This document shows positions 1 through 9,257 of a stretch of 64,000 nucleotides of DNA, piece after piece. The stretch spans positions 36,238 through 100,237 of the forward strand of contig JAUILK010000007.1 in assembly GCA_030433275.1 (NCBI GenBank), written 5' to 3'. The stretch is from Gammaproteobacteria bacterium. GTDB lineage: Bacteria; Pseudomonadota; Gammaproteobacteria; Nitrococcales; Nitrococcaceae. Made by a program: the position numbers and the translations under genes. How positions within the stretch are numbered: the stretch's first letter is position 1; each line of letters begins with the position of its first letter. The notes beneath the pieces were generated by a model. That model was not told the origin of the DNA, did not search any database, and saw nothing but the letters and a program-made list of their open reading frames with translations.

Positions 1-261
1 GAAGCTATGTTGGAGCGCGCCGAGGTGCAAGCGCAACTCGTTGCGCTGGGCGTCGACCCACAGGCCGCGCACGATCGCGTGGCCGCCTTGTCCGACGCAC
101 AGGCCAAAACACTGGCAAAGCACATCGACAATACGCCAGCAGGCGGTAGCACCCTTACTTTTCTCGTTGGAATCGGGCTCGTTGTCTTCCTTGTGCTGCT
201 GGTGACGGACATTCTCGGGTTCACGGACGTATTTCCATTCGTGAAAAAAACCGTGCATTGA
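1..261 (+). CDS. PA2779-like small membrane protein, 5' end outside the window
   Basis: The frame is open from base 1, and the first ATG (base 7) is probably internal, so only the C-terminal part is present. The visible protein has an acidic helical stretch, then one hydrophobic segment (about residues 48-70) and the ending VTDILGFTDVFPF, which resembles the Pseudomonas PA2779-type family. Known members are short exported proteins of unknown function usually encoded just before a C39-type peptidase, as here. The stop codon overlaps the next ATG by one base (TGATG), indicating translational coupling. The family assignment is from memory of the pattern; no function is known. Confidence 0.7.
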   Translation, partial: EAMLERAEVQAQLVALGVDPQAAHDRVAALSDAQAKTLAKHIDNTPAGGSTLTFLVGIGLVVFLVLLVTDILGFTDVFPFVKKTVH

Positions 262-1253
262 TGAGGGATTTTGGCCGAACGACAGCGGCCTTGCCACGGC
301 CATTATCCGTTTTATGCGCGGGATTGCTCACGCTGGTCGGATGTGCCTCGCAGAACGGTCTGCAACCGCCGGCCCTCGTGCGCACCATGCCGCCCGTCGA
401 ACTGTTCGATGTGCCGTTCTACCCCCAAACTGCTTATCATTGCGGCCCGGCCACGCTGGCCATGGTGCTGGGGTGGAGCGGGGTGAACGCCGACCCCCAG
501 CACCTCAGTACCGAACTCTACATTCCGGCCAAACAAGGCACACTACAGGCCGAACTCCTGGCCCGCGCGCGTAGCAACCACCGTCTCGCTTATGTCATTC
601 CACCGCAACTATCCGAACTACTGCGCGAGTTGGAGGCCGGACACCCGGTGCTGGTATTGCAAAACCTGGGGCCCGACTGGTATCCAATCTGGCACTATGC
701 GGTGGTGGTCGGAGTTCAACCGGCAAACGGCAATCTGGTGCTACGCTCGGGCGATGAGCGCCGGCACGTGGTGGCGATCGGGACCTTCGAGAGAACCTGG
801 GCGCGCGGGAAGCGTTGGGGAATCGTCGTGCTACCGCCTGGAGAGTTGCCGACAACAGCGACCGCCGCACGATTGTTCCAATTACTGGCGGAGTTGGAAA
901 CACAGCATGAGCCAATGACGACCTTACCAAGCTGGCAGGCCGGCGTAAAACGGTTTCCGAAAGACGGCCGCCTCGCTCTGGGACTGGCCAATGCGCTATA
1001 CAAAACTGAACGCTTGGGGAGTGCAGCCGCAGCGCTCGAAGCGGCGCTCGAGCGCCAAACCGACCAGAGCGCAGTGCTTTATAACAATCTGGCACAGATC
1101 GAAGCCGATCAAGGTAATTGGGCGGAGGCCCAAGCAGCAGCCGCCGAAGCTGTGCGTCTGGGTGGCCCATTTTTATCCACCTTCCAGGTGACTCTGCGAA
1201 CAATCCAGTGCCGCCGCTCTGGCAAGCCTACGGATTGTGGGCCAGCTTTATAG
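261..1253 (+). CDS. PA2778-like C39-family cysteine peptidase lipoprotein with TPR repeats
   Basis: Starting at ATG 261, which overlaps the previous stop codon, the protein has a lipoprotein signal ending in LTLVGC (Cys28). A papain-like C39 domain follows, with catalytic Cys61 in YHCGPATLAMVL, His145 in IWHYAVVVG and a downstream NLVLRSG segment. From about residue 215 onward there are two or three TPR-like helical pairs. This is the PA2778 arrangement: an outer-membrane or periplasmic cysteine peptidase with protein-interaction repeats. No ABC exporter or bacteriocin precursor is adjacent, so a leader-peptidase role is not supported by context. The substrate is unknown. Confidence 0.82.
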   Translation: MRDFGRTTAALPRPLSVLCAGLLTLVGCASQNGLQPPALVRTMPPVELFDVPFYPQTAYHCGPATLAMVLGWSGVNADPQHLSTELYIPAKQGTLQAELLARARSNHRLAYVIPPQLSELLRELEAGHPVLVLQNLGPDWYPIWHYAVVVGVQPANGNLVLRSGDERRHVVAIGTFERTWARGKRWGIVVLPPGELPTTATAARLFQLLAELETQHEPMTTLPSWQAGVKRFPKDGRLALGLANALYKTERLGSAAAALEAALERQTDQSAVLYNNLAQIEADQGNWAEAQAAAAEAVRLGGPFLSTFQVTLRTIQCRRSGKPTDCGPAL

Positions 1254-1392
1254 CATCAAGGGTAATCTGTATGCGCTTGATCATTGTAGAAACAAGCATC
1301 GGCGGATCCGCGGCTGCGCACGAAACACTCGACAGCTGTAGCCGCTTTCGACGATCATACGCGCCGAACAGCAGACTTCATCAGTATCAGAC

Positions 1393-3210
1393 GTGATCGA
1401 AAAACTTCGCAATATCGCCATAATCGCCCACGTCGACCACGGTAAAACGACCCTGGTCGACCGCCTTCTGCAAGACTCCGGCAGTCTTCAGAACCGGGGC
1501 GCTCTGCCCGAGCGCGTCATGGATTCCAACGAAATCGAACGCGAGCGCGGCATTACCATCCTCTCGAAGAACACGGCAATCGAGTGGCAAAACCATCGCA
1601 TCAATATCGTCGACACCCCCGGGCACGCCGACTTCGGTGGCGAGGTGGAGCGGGTGTTGTCGATGGTCGACAGCGTGCTGCTATTGGTCGATGCTGTCGA
1701 TGGGCCTATGCCGCAAACCCGGTTCGTCACCGACAAAGCGCTGGCACAGGGCTTTCGGCCAATCGTAGTGATCAACAAGATCGATCGGCCGCAGGCACGC
1801 CCGAACTGGGTCTTAGACCAAACCTTTGATCTGTTCGCCGAACTGGGCGCGAGTGACGAGCAACTGGACTTTCCCGTGGTCTATTGCTCCGCCTTGAACG
1901 GCTATGCGAGCCTAACACCGACCGTTCAAACGGGAGACATGACCGCCTTGTTCGAAATCATTCGAGATCATGTGCCGCCGCCAGCCGTCGATCCCGAGGG
2001 GCCGTTTCAGATGCAAGTCAGCGCGCTCGATTACAGCAGCTACGTGGGCCTTATCGGCATCGGGCGGATCAAGCGCGGGCGCGTATGGACCAACAGACCG
2101 GTAATGGTGATTGATCGCACAGGCGGTTGCCGTGCAGGCCGCATCCTTCAAGTGCTCGGCTTCCTCGGACTGAACCGCATCGAAGTAAGTGCGGCGCAAG
2201 CCGGTGATATCATCGCGTTCTCGGGTGTGCCAGACGTACAGATTTCGGACACTCTCTGCGATCCGGGTGCCGTCGAAGCGTTACCACCGCTGAGTGTCGA
2301 CGAGCCCACAATCGCCATGACATTCCAGGTGAACACCTCACCGCTTGCTGGGCGCGATGGACGCTACATCACCGCCCCGCAGATCCGCGAGCGCCTTGAG
2401 CGCGAACTCCAACACAATGTCGCTCTACGGGTAACGGAAACCGAGGATCCTGATAAACTACGCGTCTGCGGTCGCGGCGAGTTGCACCTATCCATCCTGA
2501 TCGAGAATATGCGTCGTGAAGGCTACGAGCTCGGTGTCTCCCGCCCCGAGGTGATCGTCCGAGAGATCGATGGTGAACGCCAGGAACCTTGGGAGCGGGT
2601 GAGCGTGGATGTAGCCGAACTCCACCAGGGCCCTGTTATGGAGAAACTCGGGGCGCGAGGTGGTGCGTTACAGAATATGTATCCCCCCAGCCAGGGCCGC
2701 GTCCGCCTGGACTACTTGATACCGGCCCGGGGGCTCATCGGTTTTCGCACCCAGTTCTTAAGCGCAACCTCGGGTAGCGGGCTGCTGTACCACGTCTTCG
2801 ATCATTACGCTCCCGTCAAACCAGGATCCTACGGACAGCGTTCAAATGGAGCCATGATTTCCAATGCCAGTGGCCGTGCGCTTGGCTACGCGCTGTTCAA
2901 TCTCCAGGAGCGCGGCCGGCTGATGATCGGCCCCGGCGAGGAAGTCTACGAAGGCATGGTGATCGGCATTCACAGCCGCGACAACGACTTGCTCGTGAAC
3001 CCACTGAAAGCCAAGCAGCTGACCAACATCCGGGCCGCCGGCAGCGACGAGAGCATCATTCTAACACCACCGCTGCGACTCACGCTGGAGCAGGCACTGG
3101 AGATCATCGACCAAGACGAAGTAGTGGAAGTAACTCCGAGCGCCATCCGGGTGCGCAAAAAGCTCCTGCGTGAACACGAACGCAAGCGCGCCGCGCGCGT
3201 TTCAGCGTAA
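1393..3210 (+). CDS. typA: Ribosome-associated GTPase TypA/BipA
   Basis: This 605-residue translational GTPase matches the family length (about 607). The start is GTG at 1393, giving [20 protein letters not shown], which aligns with the family N-terminus. G1 is AHVDHGKT, G3 is [12 protein letters not shown] and G4 is NKID. EF-G-like domains follow, and the BipA-specific C-terminal domain holds [11 protein letters not shown]. BipA binds the 70S ribosome and 50S precursors and supports 50S assembly and growth under stress or cold. The gene stands alone, ends 20 bases from the convergent gene at 3231, and no clear terminator separates them. Confidence 0.97.
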   Translation: MIEKLRNIAIIAHVDHGKTTLVDRLLQDSGSLQNRGALPERVMDSNEIERERGITILSKNTAIEWQNHRINIVDTPGHADFGGEVERVLSMVDSVLLLVDAVDGPMPQTRFVTDKALAQGFRPIVVINKIDRPQARPNWVLDQTFDLFAELGASDEQLDFPVVYCSALNGYASLTPTVQTGDMTALFEIIRDHVPPPAVDPEGPFQMQVSALDYSSYVGLIGIGRIKRGRVWTNRPVMVIDRTGGCRAGRILQVLGFLGLNRIEVSAAQAGDIIAFSGVPDVQISDTLCDPGAVEALPPLSVDEPTIAMTFQVNTSPLAGRDGRYITAPQIRERLERELQHNVALRVTETEDPDKLRVCGRGELHLSILIENMRREGYELGVSRPEVIVREIDGERQEPWERVSVDVAELHQGPVMEKLGARGGALQNMYPPSQGRVRLDYLIPARGLIGFRTQFLSATSGSGLLYHVFDHYAPVKPGSYGQRSNGAMISNASGRALGYALFNLQERGRLMIGPGEEVYEGMVIGIHSRDNDLLVNPLKAKQLTNIRAAGSDESIILTPPLRLTLEQALEIIDQDEVVEVTPSAIRVRKKLLREHERKRAARVSA

Positions 3211-3230
3211 CGCGACCACCTGCTCCCATA

Positions 3231-3953
3231 TTAAATTGGCTCCAAAGCTCGGTGACGCCGGCGCCAGTCCGGCAACACCTTATCCAACAATGCATAGAAT
3301 CTGGCCGAGTGCTCGAACACCCGCAGGTGACAGAGCTCATGGACGATAACGTAATCGATCAGCTCCAGGCGCTGCTCCACTAAGCCGGTGTTGAGGGTAA
3401 TGACACCTTGAGAGGAGCAACTGCCCCAACGACGCGACATACGCCGCAACCTTAACGACGGCGGCTCTAGCCCTCCATAGACGGGATGCTCACTCCAGTA
3501 CGCTAAGCGCTCGGCAAAGACTTCGCTCGCTCGATCTCGGTACCATTGCTCCAAAAGCCGCTTGACCCGCATGGGATCGCTGGGCTCGCGCAACATGAGT
3601 AGCAACCGCCCATCGATTAGTCGGCACTGCCTAGGCGAACCCGAGCGCAGGGCAAGCACCATCCACTCACCAAGATAACGATGGTGTTCACCTTGCGTAT
3701 ACTGCAATGCTCGTGCTGGCGGATAGGTCGCCACCCGCTCAAGCTGCCGCTTAACCCAAACTCGGCGCCGACGCACGAAATCCAGCACCGTCGCGATCGG
3801 GCACGCAATCGGGGCGCGCACCTCAATTGTGGCATCGCGATACACGTGAATAGCCAACGTGCGGCGACGGCAGCGCCGCAAAAGAACACTCAAAGACCGC
3901 CCAGACGCCAGCGCCACAACCAAACTCTGGCTATTCTCACCATGGCAGCGCAT
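3231..3953 (-). CDS. YgjP-like zinc metallopeptidase (M48/DUF45 type)
   Basis: The zinc site IVHELCHLRVFEHS (HExxH plus a downstream His) lies in the C-terminal third, preceded by RRWGSCSSQGVITLN, a hallmark of the YgjP/WSS1-like DUF45 group. The frame extends upstream into srkA, but the ATG at 3953 gives a 240-residue protein of normal family length and avoids a 138-base overlap. It begins 41 bases after the srkA stop and is probably co-transcribed with it. YgjP-like proteins are predicted soluble cytoplasmic metalloproteases with poorly defined substrates. Confidence 0.85.
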   Translation of the reverse strand: MRCHGENSQSLVVALASGRSLSVLLRRCRRRTLAIHVYRDATIEVRAPIACPIATVLDFVRRRRVWVKRQLERVATYPPARALQYTQGEHHRYLGEWMVLALRSGSPRQCRLIDGRLLLMLREPSDPMRVKRLLEQWYRDRASEVFAERLAYWSEHPVYGGLEPPSLRLRRMSRRWGSCSSQGVITLNTGLVEQRLELIDYVIVHELCHLRVFEHSARFYALLDKVLPDWRRRHRALEPI

Positions 3954-3994
3954 TACAGTGGCTACTGGGCGCTTTGCGCTCACGGTTAGACCGG

Positions 3995-4978
3995 TTAGAC
4001 CACTAATGGCGGTTCGTCGAGCGCGGCAGCTTGCTCGCGCAACGCCAATATATGTTCTTCCCAATAACGATCGTTGCCAAACCACGGGAAGGCGAATGGA
4101 AAAGCCGGATCGGACCAGCGCCGCGCGAGCCAACCCGAATAATTCATCATCCGCAGCGTGCGTAACGCTTCCAGCAACCCCAACTCCCGCCGATCGAGTT
4201 CATAAAAATCCTCGTAGCCAGCTAGCAAATCCGAGAGTTGCAGCATCATCTCCGCTCGGCTTCCCGAGAGCAGCATCCAGAGATCCTGTATCGCGGGACC
4301 GCAAAGGCAGTCGTCCAAGTCCACAAAGTGTGGCCCTGCCTCCGTCCAAAGGATGTTGCCCAGATGGCAGTCACCATGCAGCCGCAGCTGCCCAAATTCA
4401 CCAACGCGGGCATAGCAGCGACGGATCATCGCCAATAGATCTCGGCTTAGTGTCTCGTAGGCACTCACCAAGTGAGCCGGTATAAAACCCTGCTCAAGCA
4501 GGTAGCGGCGCGGTGCCTCGCCATACTCGGTAATCCCCAGGGCCGGGCGATGGACGAATGACCGGCTAGCACCGACCGCATGAATGCGCCCGAGAAATCG
4601 ACCCAGGCGCACCCGGGTATCCGGATCATCCAGCTCTGGCGAGCGCCCACCGCGACGCGGGAAAACGGCGTAGCGAAAACCTTGATGATAATGCAAGGTC
4701 GCGCCGTTGAAAGGCAGCGGTGCTACCACCGGAATCTCGCACCTGACCAATTCCGCCGCGAAGGCGTGCTCTTCGAGAATAGCCTGATCACTCCAGCGTC
4801 CTGGACGATAGAATTTGACTACCAGCGGCTCGGCGTCGTCGAGGCCGACTTGATAGACTCGGTTCTCATAGCTGTTCAATGCCAGCAGCCGGCCATTGCT
4901 GGTTACCCCCAACGCCTCCACGGCCGTGAGCACGATTTCGGGCGCTAAGGCTGCATAGGGATGTGGACTCGGGTTCAC
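3995..4978 (-). CDS. srkA: Stress response serine/threonine kinase SrkA (YihE/RdoA)
   Basis: The GTG at 4978 is preceded by GAAGAGGCAAG and gives 327 residues, against 328 in E. coli SrkA. The bilobal kinase-like fold shows the aminoglycoside-phosphotransferase-type catalytic loop LHGDCHLGNI and the metal-binding FVDLDDCLCGPAIQDLW. SrkA-family kinases phosphorylate Ser/Thr and protect against envelope and oxidative stress, often as Cpx-regulon members. Here the gene is followed by a YgjP-like peptidase instead of dsbA, its frequent neighbour in enterics. Confidence 0.92.
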   Translation of the reverse strand: MNPSPHPYAALAPEIVLTAVEALGVTSNGRLLALNSYENRVYQVGLDDAEPLVVKFYRPGRWSDQAILEEHAFAAELVRCEIPVVAPLPFNGATLHYHQGFRYAVFPRRGGRSPELDDPDTRVRLGRFLGRIHAVGASRSFVHRPALGITEYGEAPRRYLLEQGFIPAHLVSAYETLSRDLLAMIRRCYARVGEFGQLRLHGDCHLGNILWTEAGPHFVDLDDCLCGPAIQDLWMLLSGSRAEMMLQLSDLLAGYEDFYELDRRELGLLEALRTLRMMNYSGWLARRWSDPAFPFAFPWFGNDRYWEEHILALREQAAALDEPPLVV

Positions 4979-5085
4979 CTTGCCTCTTCGGTGTCGCAAT
5001 GACAAGGTTAGTACTATAAGGTGCCCGACCGAGGAGGTGAAGCGAGCAACGCAGCGCGGCAATAGTTGCACTGATTCGAGCCACA

Positions 5086-5118
5086 GCACCGACTCGGTGC
5101 GGGCAATCCGGTTATACT
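5086..5118. promoter_or_regulatory. 15-bp perfect palindrome beside a -10-like TATACT
   Basis: GCACCGA C TCGGTGC (5086-5100) is a perfect inverted repeat with one central base. It is followed 12 bases later by TATACT (5113-5118), pointing towards the small membrane gene at 5268. It lies in the divergent space between srkA and that gene. An operator for either promoter is possible; no good -35 element is visible at normal spacing. Confidence 0.3.
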
Positions 5119-5267
5119 AAAAAAGTTGACTTGCCGGCTAACCAAACCGCCGAGAGAAGGGTGATGGCTTGGCGACCACTCGTGCGTTTGCGCTATACCC
5201 GATATCGGAGCTGGAACTCCAGCGGGTCAACGGGGTCGATTAGTTAAAGTATTTGGATGAGAGAGCA

Positions 5268-5525
5268 ATGCGTACGCAATACTACCTACCGACCCGCAAC
5301 CCACTGGCGCAAATATTCGCCACTCTGGCCTTCGTGGCAGTAGCCGCAGTGGCGGCCATATTTGGCGCGTTTATACTCGCGGCGGTCATCGGTTTGGGAG
5401 CCATATTGACCCTGATCGTCGCCGCGCGAGTATGGTGGCTGCGCCGGCGACTGCGGCACGGAAAAGCGGAACCAGGCACAAATGTTGGCACCACCATCGA
5501 AGGGGAGTATCGGCGTTATCGTTAA
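5268..5525 (+). CDS. Small two-TM membrane protein, unknown function
   Basis: ATG 5268 follows TTTGGATGAGAGAGCA, a purine-rich ribosome site, so the in-frame TTG at 5253 is less likely. The 85-residue product has a short basic/aromatic N-terminus, an Ala/Ile-rich hydrophobic stretch long enough for two closely spaced TM helices (about residues 15-55), and a basic cytoplasmic tail ending YRRYR. It resembles small inner-membrane proteins seen in Chromatiales-like genomes, but I do not recognise a named family. A terminator follows immediately. Confidence 0.6.
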   Translation: MRTQYYLPTRNPLAQIFATLAFVAVAAVAAIFGAFILAAVIGLGAILTLIVAARVWWLRRRLRHGKAEPGTNVGTTIEGEYRRYR

Positions 5526-5547
5526 AGCGCGTTACGAGTGCTTTTTT
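5524..5547 (+). terminator. Rho-independent terminator after the small membrane gene
   Basis: AAAGCGC (5524-5530) and GTGCTTT (5538-5544) pair with one G-T wobble around a seven-base loop and run into six T residues. The stem overlaps the TAA stop of the preceding gene. Confidence 0.55.
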
Positions 5548-5698
5548 CTGCCTGAGTGCTTCGAACTCTCCGAGCAAGGCCCTACAATTCGGTATGCTGG
5601 AGAGGGCGGGGGTATATATAGCACCATCTGCCTTGCGGGTTCATAGGAAACCGGATAAGGGCGTGAGGCCTCCAAGTCGCAAGGCAACGCAGGGCACT

Positions 5699-6583
5699 TC
5701 AGTTCGGAGCGTCAATCTCAGCGGGAACAACGGATGCTGTATGTGGCAGCAAGCCCCCCCGCTCCCAGATAGGCACCACCCCTTGCGGCAGCGGCCTGAT
5801 ATTCCCTAAGTCGTTCCAAGGCGGGTCGACGGTATGAAAATCCGATCCCAGCGAACCCGCCAAACCCAAACGCCGGGCATAAGCTGCCGCAGTTGAAATC
5901 TGCTCCGCGGTGCTACCGCCGGTGACGATCTCGAGCGCATCCCCACCCGCTGTGGCAAATGCCGCCACCATCCGTCTTAGAAAAGCACGTGGATAGCGAT
6001 ATTGTAACGGATGCGCCAAGACGGCAAAGCCGCCTGCCTGATGCACCCAACCCACAGCCTCATCGAGGCTCACCCATTGGGCTTGGACATAGCCGGGTCG
6101 GCCGCGGCTTAGATAACGGTGGAAGGCCTCGCTTGGGTCCGTTACCAAACCGCGCAAAACCAATAGCCGAGCATAATGGGCGCGCCCAACGACATCACCC
6201 TGAGCAAGCCTGCGCACGCCCTCCCAGGCATCCTCGAGCCCGACACGTTCCAACAACCGCGCCATTTCCTGGGCGCGCTGCAACCGGGCTGACCGAAGCT
6301 TGGTCAAGCCGCGCTGCAACAATGCGTTTTCTGCATCCACGCCGAGTCCCACGATGTGGAACGTCCGACCAGCCCAAGTAACTGAGACTTCGACTCCCGA
6401 GATCAATACCACCCCCTTGAGTTGAGCGCTGCGACGCGCCGCCACCAAGCCAGCAGTCGTGTCGTGATCGGTCAGCGCCAGCACCCGTACCCCACGCTCG
6501 ACTGCACGCGCCACCAAAGAGGCCGGCGGCAAAACTCCATCCGAGGCGGTCGAATGAGTATGCAGATCGATAGGACTGCTCAT
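5699..6583 (-). CDS. rnm: RNase AM, PHP-domain 5'-3' exonuclease (YciV/RnmA)
   Basis: From ATG 6583 the protein is 294 residues, matching the family (about 293). The PHP metal motifs are DLHTHSTASDG near the N-terminus, LTDHDT around residue 36, a central GVEVSVTW and the C-terminal GSDFHT. Known members (RNase AM, formerly YciV/TrpH) trim 5' ends of rRNAs and hydrolyse 3',5'-nucleotide bisphosphates. In many gammaproteobacteria the gene lies near trp or yciO genes, but here it is isolated between a small membrane gene and a diguanylate cyclase. Confidence 0.9.
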   Translation of the reverse strand: MSSPIDLHTHSTASDGVLPPASLVARAVERGVRVLALTDHDTTAGLVAARRSAQLKGVVLISGVEVSVTWAGRTFHIVGLGVDAENALLQRGLTKLRSARLQRAQEMARLLERVGLEDAWEGVRRLAQGDVVGRAHYARLLVLRGLVTDPSEAFHRYLSRGRPGYVQAQWVSLDEAVGWVHQAGGFAVLAHPLQYRYPRAFLRRMVAAFATAGGDALEIVTGGSTAEQISTAAAYARRLGLAGSLGSDFHTVDPPWNDLGNIRPLPQGVVPIWERGGLLPHTASVVPAEIDAPN

Positions 6584-6769
6584 GCTTAGGGGGGCTCCTT
6601 GGCCTCGTCGGCAGGCACACGTGCATTGGCGCTGAACCGAGCGTGATCGAAAACTTTGTATCTTTGCGCAAACGCGGGCGGGCAGTGAATACCACTTTCG
6701 ATTGTAAGTCCACAAAAGTTGTGGCGACGGCTCTATTGATATCTGCCCTGTCGCTGATGTAGGCGAGCT

Positions 6770-7930
6770 TCAATCAGCCAACATGGGGGTTTCGACCGGA
6801 CTGAGCTTTACGCTTTCATCTGTGACCCACTCCACCGCACCGCCGCGCCCCGGCCGGCGCTTGCCACGATAAAGTGCTTCATCTATGGCTTTGAGCAGGA
6901 CCGGCAGCGAAGTGCCATGGCGCGGCGCTGCAGCTAGCCCAAAGGTCACTGTGCAGCACAAAGCGTTTTCCCGCGCCCATACGGATACAGACTCCTGAAT
7001 GCGCCGGGCTACCCGCTCAGCGCCGGACAGATCTATATCCAGCAGGATAAGCACAAACTCATCGCCGCCGTAACGGGCGGCGATGTCGTGGCCACGAATC
7101 GAGCGCTGTAGGATACGGGCGCAACGTCGCAGCACCAAATCCCCGACAGCATGGCCATGGCGATCGTTGATCTGTTTGAAATCGTCCATATCGGCGAACA
7201 TCACCGCAACCTCGCCACCATGCTCCAAGAGACTTTTTAGCAGAGCATCGGCCGCCTCTTCCAAAGCACGCCGGTTAACCAGCCCCGTCAAGCTGTCCAA
7301 TCGGCTGCGTTCTTCCAATTTGAACCGTGAACGCTCGATACGGCTCATGAGAACGTAGGTGTAGAGCAAAATGATGCCACCGAAAAGGTTTAGGAAGACC
7401 ACACCAGGGGTAATCTGGGTAATTCCTCCGGCGCCATTCACCGACAGCGCTACCATTGCCCCAGCGAAGGTTCCGACGATTGCCTCGGCGAACAGCGCCA
7501 TGCCATAGCGCATGCCGTTACCGAGCACAACCATGATAAAGGCAAGGGCCGAAGGTGGAACCTGGTAAGGGTCATTGGCGACACAAAGCGAGACCGCTAC
7601 GAGGTCCAGCCACATGGCCAACCGATAGCGTGCCGGGCAGATCGGCCGGTGCACTGCATGCCAAAGCAGAATCGTATTGAGGACACCGTGGCCGAGCAAC
7701 ATAGCGGTAATCGTTGAGGCGGGCAACCACAGTGCTCCAGGCACCGGGGAGTAGTTAAAAAATACGATTCCCAGCACCATGAACAAATACCGGGTTAAAA
7801 ACTGCAGCAACTGCTCCCGCCAGCCCGGATACCGGATACACTCAAATTGCGTGACTGAACGCCAGCTCGGCGATCGACGGCGATCTCTACCCGAGCGACG
7901 CTCCCTCGCCTTGCGCGCGTATCTTCCCAT
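6770..7930 (-). CDS. Membrane-anchored diguanylate cyclase (GGDEF)
   Basis: From ATG 7930 the 386-residue protein has five to six hydrophobic segments (roughly residues 35-190), including VVLGNGMRYGM. A short helix leads into a C-terminal GGDEF domain with an intact RYGGDEF active site and an RxxD inhibitory site (RGHD) five residues before it. It should therefore make cyclic di-GMP and be product-inhibited. The frame runs open to 8113, but the extra 61 codons are atypical. No PilZ or EAL gene is adjacent. Confidence 0.88.
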   Translation of the reverse strand: MGRYARKARERRSGRDRRRSPSWRSVTQFECIRYPGWREQLLQFLTRYLFMVLGIVFFNYSPVPGALWLPASTITAMLLGHGVLNTILLWHAVHRPICPARYRLAMWLDLVAVSLCVANDPYQVPPSALAFIMVVLGNGMRYGMALFAEAIVGTFAGAMVALSVNGAGGITQITPGVVFLNLFGGIILLYTYVLMSRIERSRFKLEERSRLDSLTGLVNRRALEEAADALLKSLLEHGGEVAVMFADMDDFKQINDRHGHAVGDLVLRRCARILQRSIRGHDIAARYGGDEFVLILLDIDLSGAERVARRIQESVSVWARENALCCTVTFGLAAAPRHGTSLPVLLKAIDEALYRGKRRPGRGGAVEWVTDESVKLSPVETPMLAD

Positions 7931-8544
7931 GACGGCAATGTTGCCTTTTGTTGGTAATCCTGCCGGCCTGCCTATCCAGCTAATAGCCAAATCACACTCG
8001 GGTAGCCGATGCTCGATTCTAAAGCTAGATCTATAGCTTAGCCGCCTACTCCCTGCAAGATGGCGGTATCGCTTTTGCTCAATTGTCTCATCCCCGAGCG
8101 GCTTTTCCCACAACAGCGCAAATCGCTTCTCCTGGGGAGAAAGGTTTTGTGCATAGTGCCTCGCGTTGTCGATGCACAGCCGGCGGCTGGCCGAAAGAGG
8201 CCTGTTGCGGCACGCTGTTGAAACATACGGCAGCGGTGTTTAGACTGCTTTGACTCGGTGGCGAAGACGTTCTGCTTTCCCCTTAAAGGTCGAAATGCTC
8301 CGTACTCGAATAGAGGAATGGAAACATTTTTGCCCGTTTGTTCGCCGATTTTTATGGGCCGTGGTACGACGCGGCGGATCAAACAAGGGATCTGCATCAC
8401 GTAGCTGCGACCGTTCTCCCCAATGCCCGACGGACCCAGCCCCTCCCTGTAGGGTCATGCAGAGGAATCGTACTGGCGGCGATTGCTAGCGGTTCTCTGT
8501 GCCGGCATCTAAATAGCAACAACCACTCAGAGGAGTAGTAATCC
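7931..8544. other. Intergenic region between the divergent cyclase and sodB
   Basis: About 610 bases hold no convincing gene. Short open frames on both strands have biased, Arg/Cys-rich translations and no ribosome sites. The promoters of the diguanylate cyclase (leftward) and sodB (rightward) must lie here; I could not define boxes or a Fur site by eye. Confidence 0.5.
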
Positions 8545-9132
8545 ATGAAAATCGAACTGCCTGAACTGCCTTATGCACTAAATGCCTTGGAGCCGTATAT
8601 TTCCCGTGAGACCCTGGAATACCATCACGGCAAACACCACAAAGCGTATGTAGATAAGACCAATCAGCTCATCGAAGGCACCGAATACGCGAACATGGAA
8701 CTCGAGGCCATTATCAAGAAAGCCACCGGCGGGCTCTTCAATCAGTCTGCCCAGATCTGGAATCACACCTTTTACTGGAACAGCATGGCTCCCAACGCCG
8801 GCGGTGACCCCAATGGGCCCATTGCGGACGCGATTCGGGAAAGCTTCGGCTCGTTCGAGGAGTTCCGCAAGCAGTTCAACGAGAAGACGGCCGCCAATTT
8901 CGGCTCTGGCTGGGGCTGGCTCGTTAAAAATAAATCTGATAACAAGCTCGCTATTGTCGAAACCGACGATGCTAAAACCGCGCTGACCGATGAGAACGTC
9001 GTGCCCCTGATGACCTGTGATGTCTGGGAACACGCTTACTACATCGATTACCGCAATGCACGGCCTAAGTACCTAGAAGCTTTTTGGAACCTAGTCAACT
9101 GGGATTTCGTCAATCGAAATTTCGAGAAATAA
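8545..9132 (+). CDS. sodB: Iron superoxide dismutase
   Basis: ATG 8545 follows AGAGGAG at normal spacing. The 195 residues fit the Fe/Mn SOD family, and the metal ligands are His27, His74, Asp159 and His163 (WNHTFYW and DVWEHAYYIDY). Gln70 in FNQSAQIWNH is the second-sphere glutamine position of iron-type enzymes. The enzyme dismutates superoxide in the cytoplasm. It is monocistronic, with a GC-rich hairpin and a second, T-tailed terminator downstream. Confidence 0.97.
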   Translation: MKIELPELPYALNALEPYISRETLEYHHGKHHKAYVDKTNQLIEGTEYANMELEAIIKKATGGLFNQSAQIWNHTFYWNSMAPNAGGDPNGPIADAIRESFGSFEEFRKQFNEKTAANFGSGWGWLVKNKSDNKLAIVETDDAKTALTDENVVPLMTCDVWEHAYYIDYRNARPKYLEAFWNLVNWDFVNRNFEK

Positions 9133-9145
9133 CGCTGGAACCCTC

Positions 9146-9168
9146 CGCGGGCGCTTGCTGCGCCCGCG
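9146..9168 (+). terminator. GC-rich hairpin 13 bases after sodB, no T-run
   Basis: A perfect 9-bp stem, CGCGGGCGC (9146-9154) with GCGCCCGCG (9160-9168), closes a five-base loop. No U tract follows, so alone it is better seen as a 3'-end-stabilising or partial termination hairpin. Confidence 0.4.
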
Positions 9169-9202
9169 CCGGCTATTCGGTATAATTGTAAAGTACAGAA
9201 AG

Positions 9203-9224
9203 CAGCCGTGAGGCTGTTTTTTTT
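9203..9224 (+). terminator. Rho-independent terminator between sodB and argD
   Basis: CAGCC GTGA GGCTG is followed by eight T residues (9217-9224). It lies 70 bases after sodB and 34 bases before the argD start, and just downstream of a TATAAT at 9181. Confidence 0.75.
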
Positions 9225-9257
9225 ATTTTACGGGTACCGCTGACGAGGATGGACGGC

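Noticed and set aside
258..1253. C39 peptidase as a bacteriocin-processing exporter
   Set aside because: It has a lipoprotein signal and TPRs, no ABC transporter domain and no nearby double-glycine precursor peptide.
9155..9186. argD promoter with TTGCTG and TATAAT
   Set aside because: Spacing is 20 bases, the -35 falls in a hairpin loop, and a terminator follows within 20 bases of the -10, so it is too weak to annotate as a promoter.
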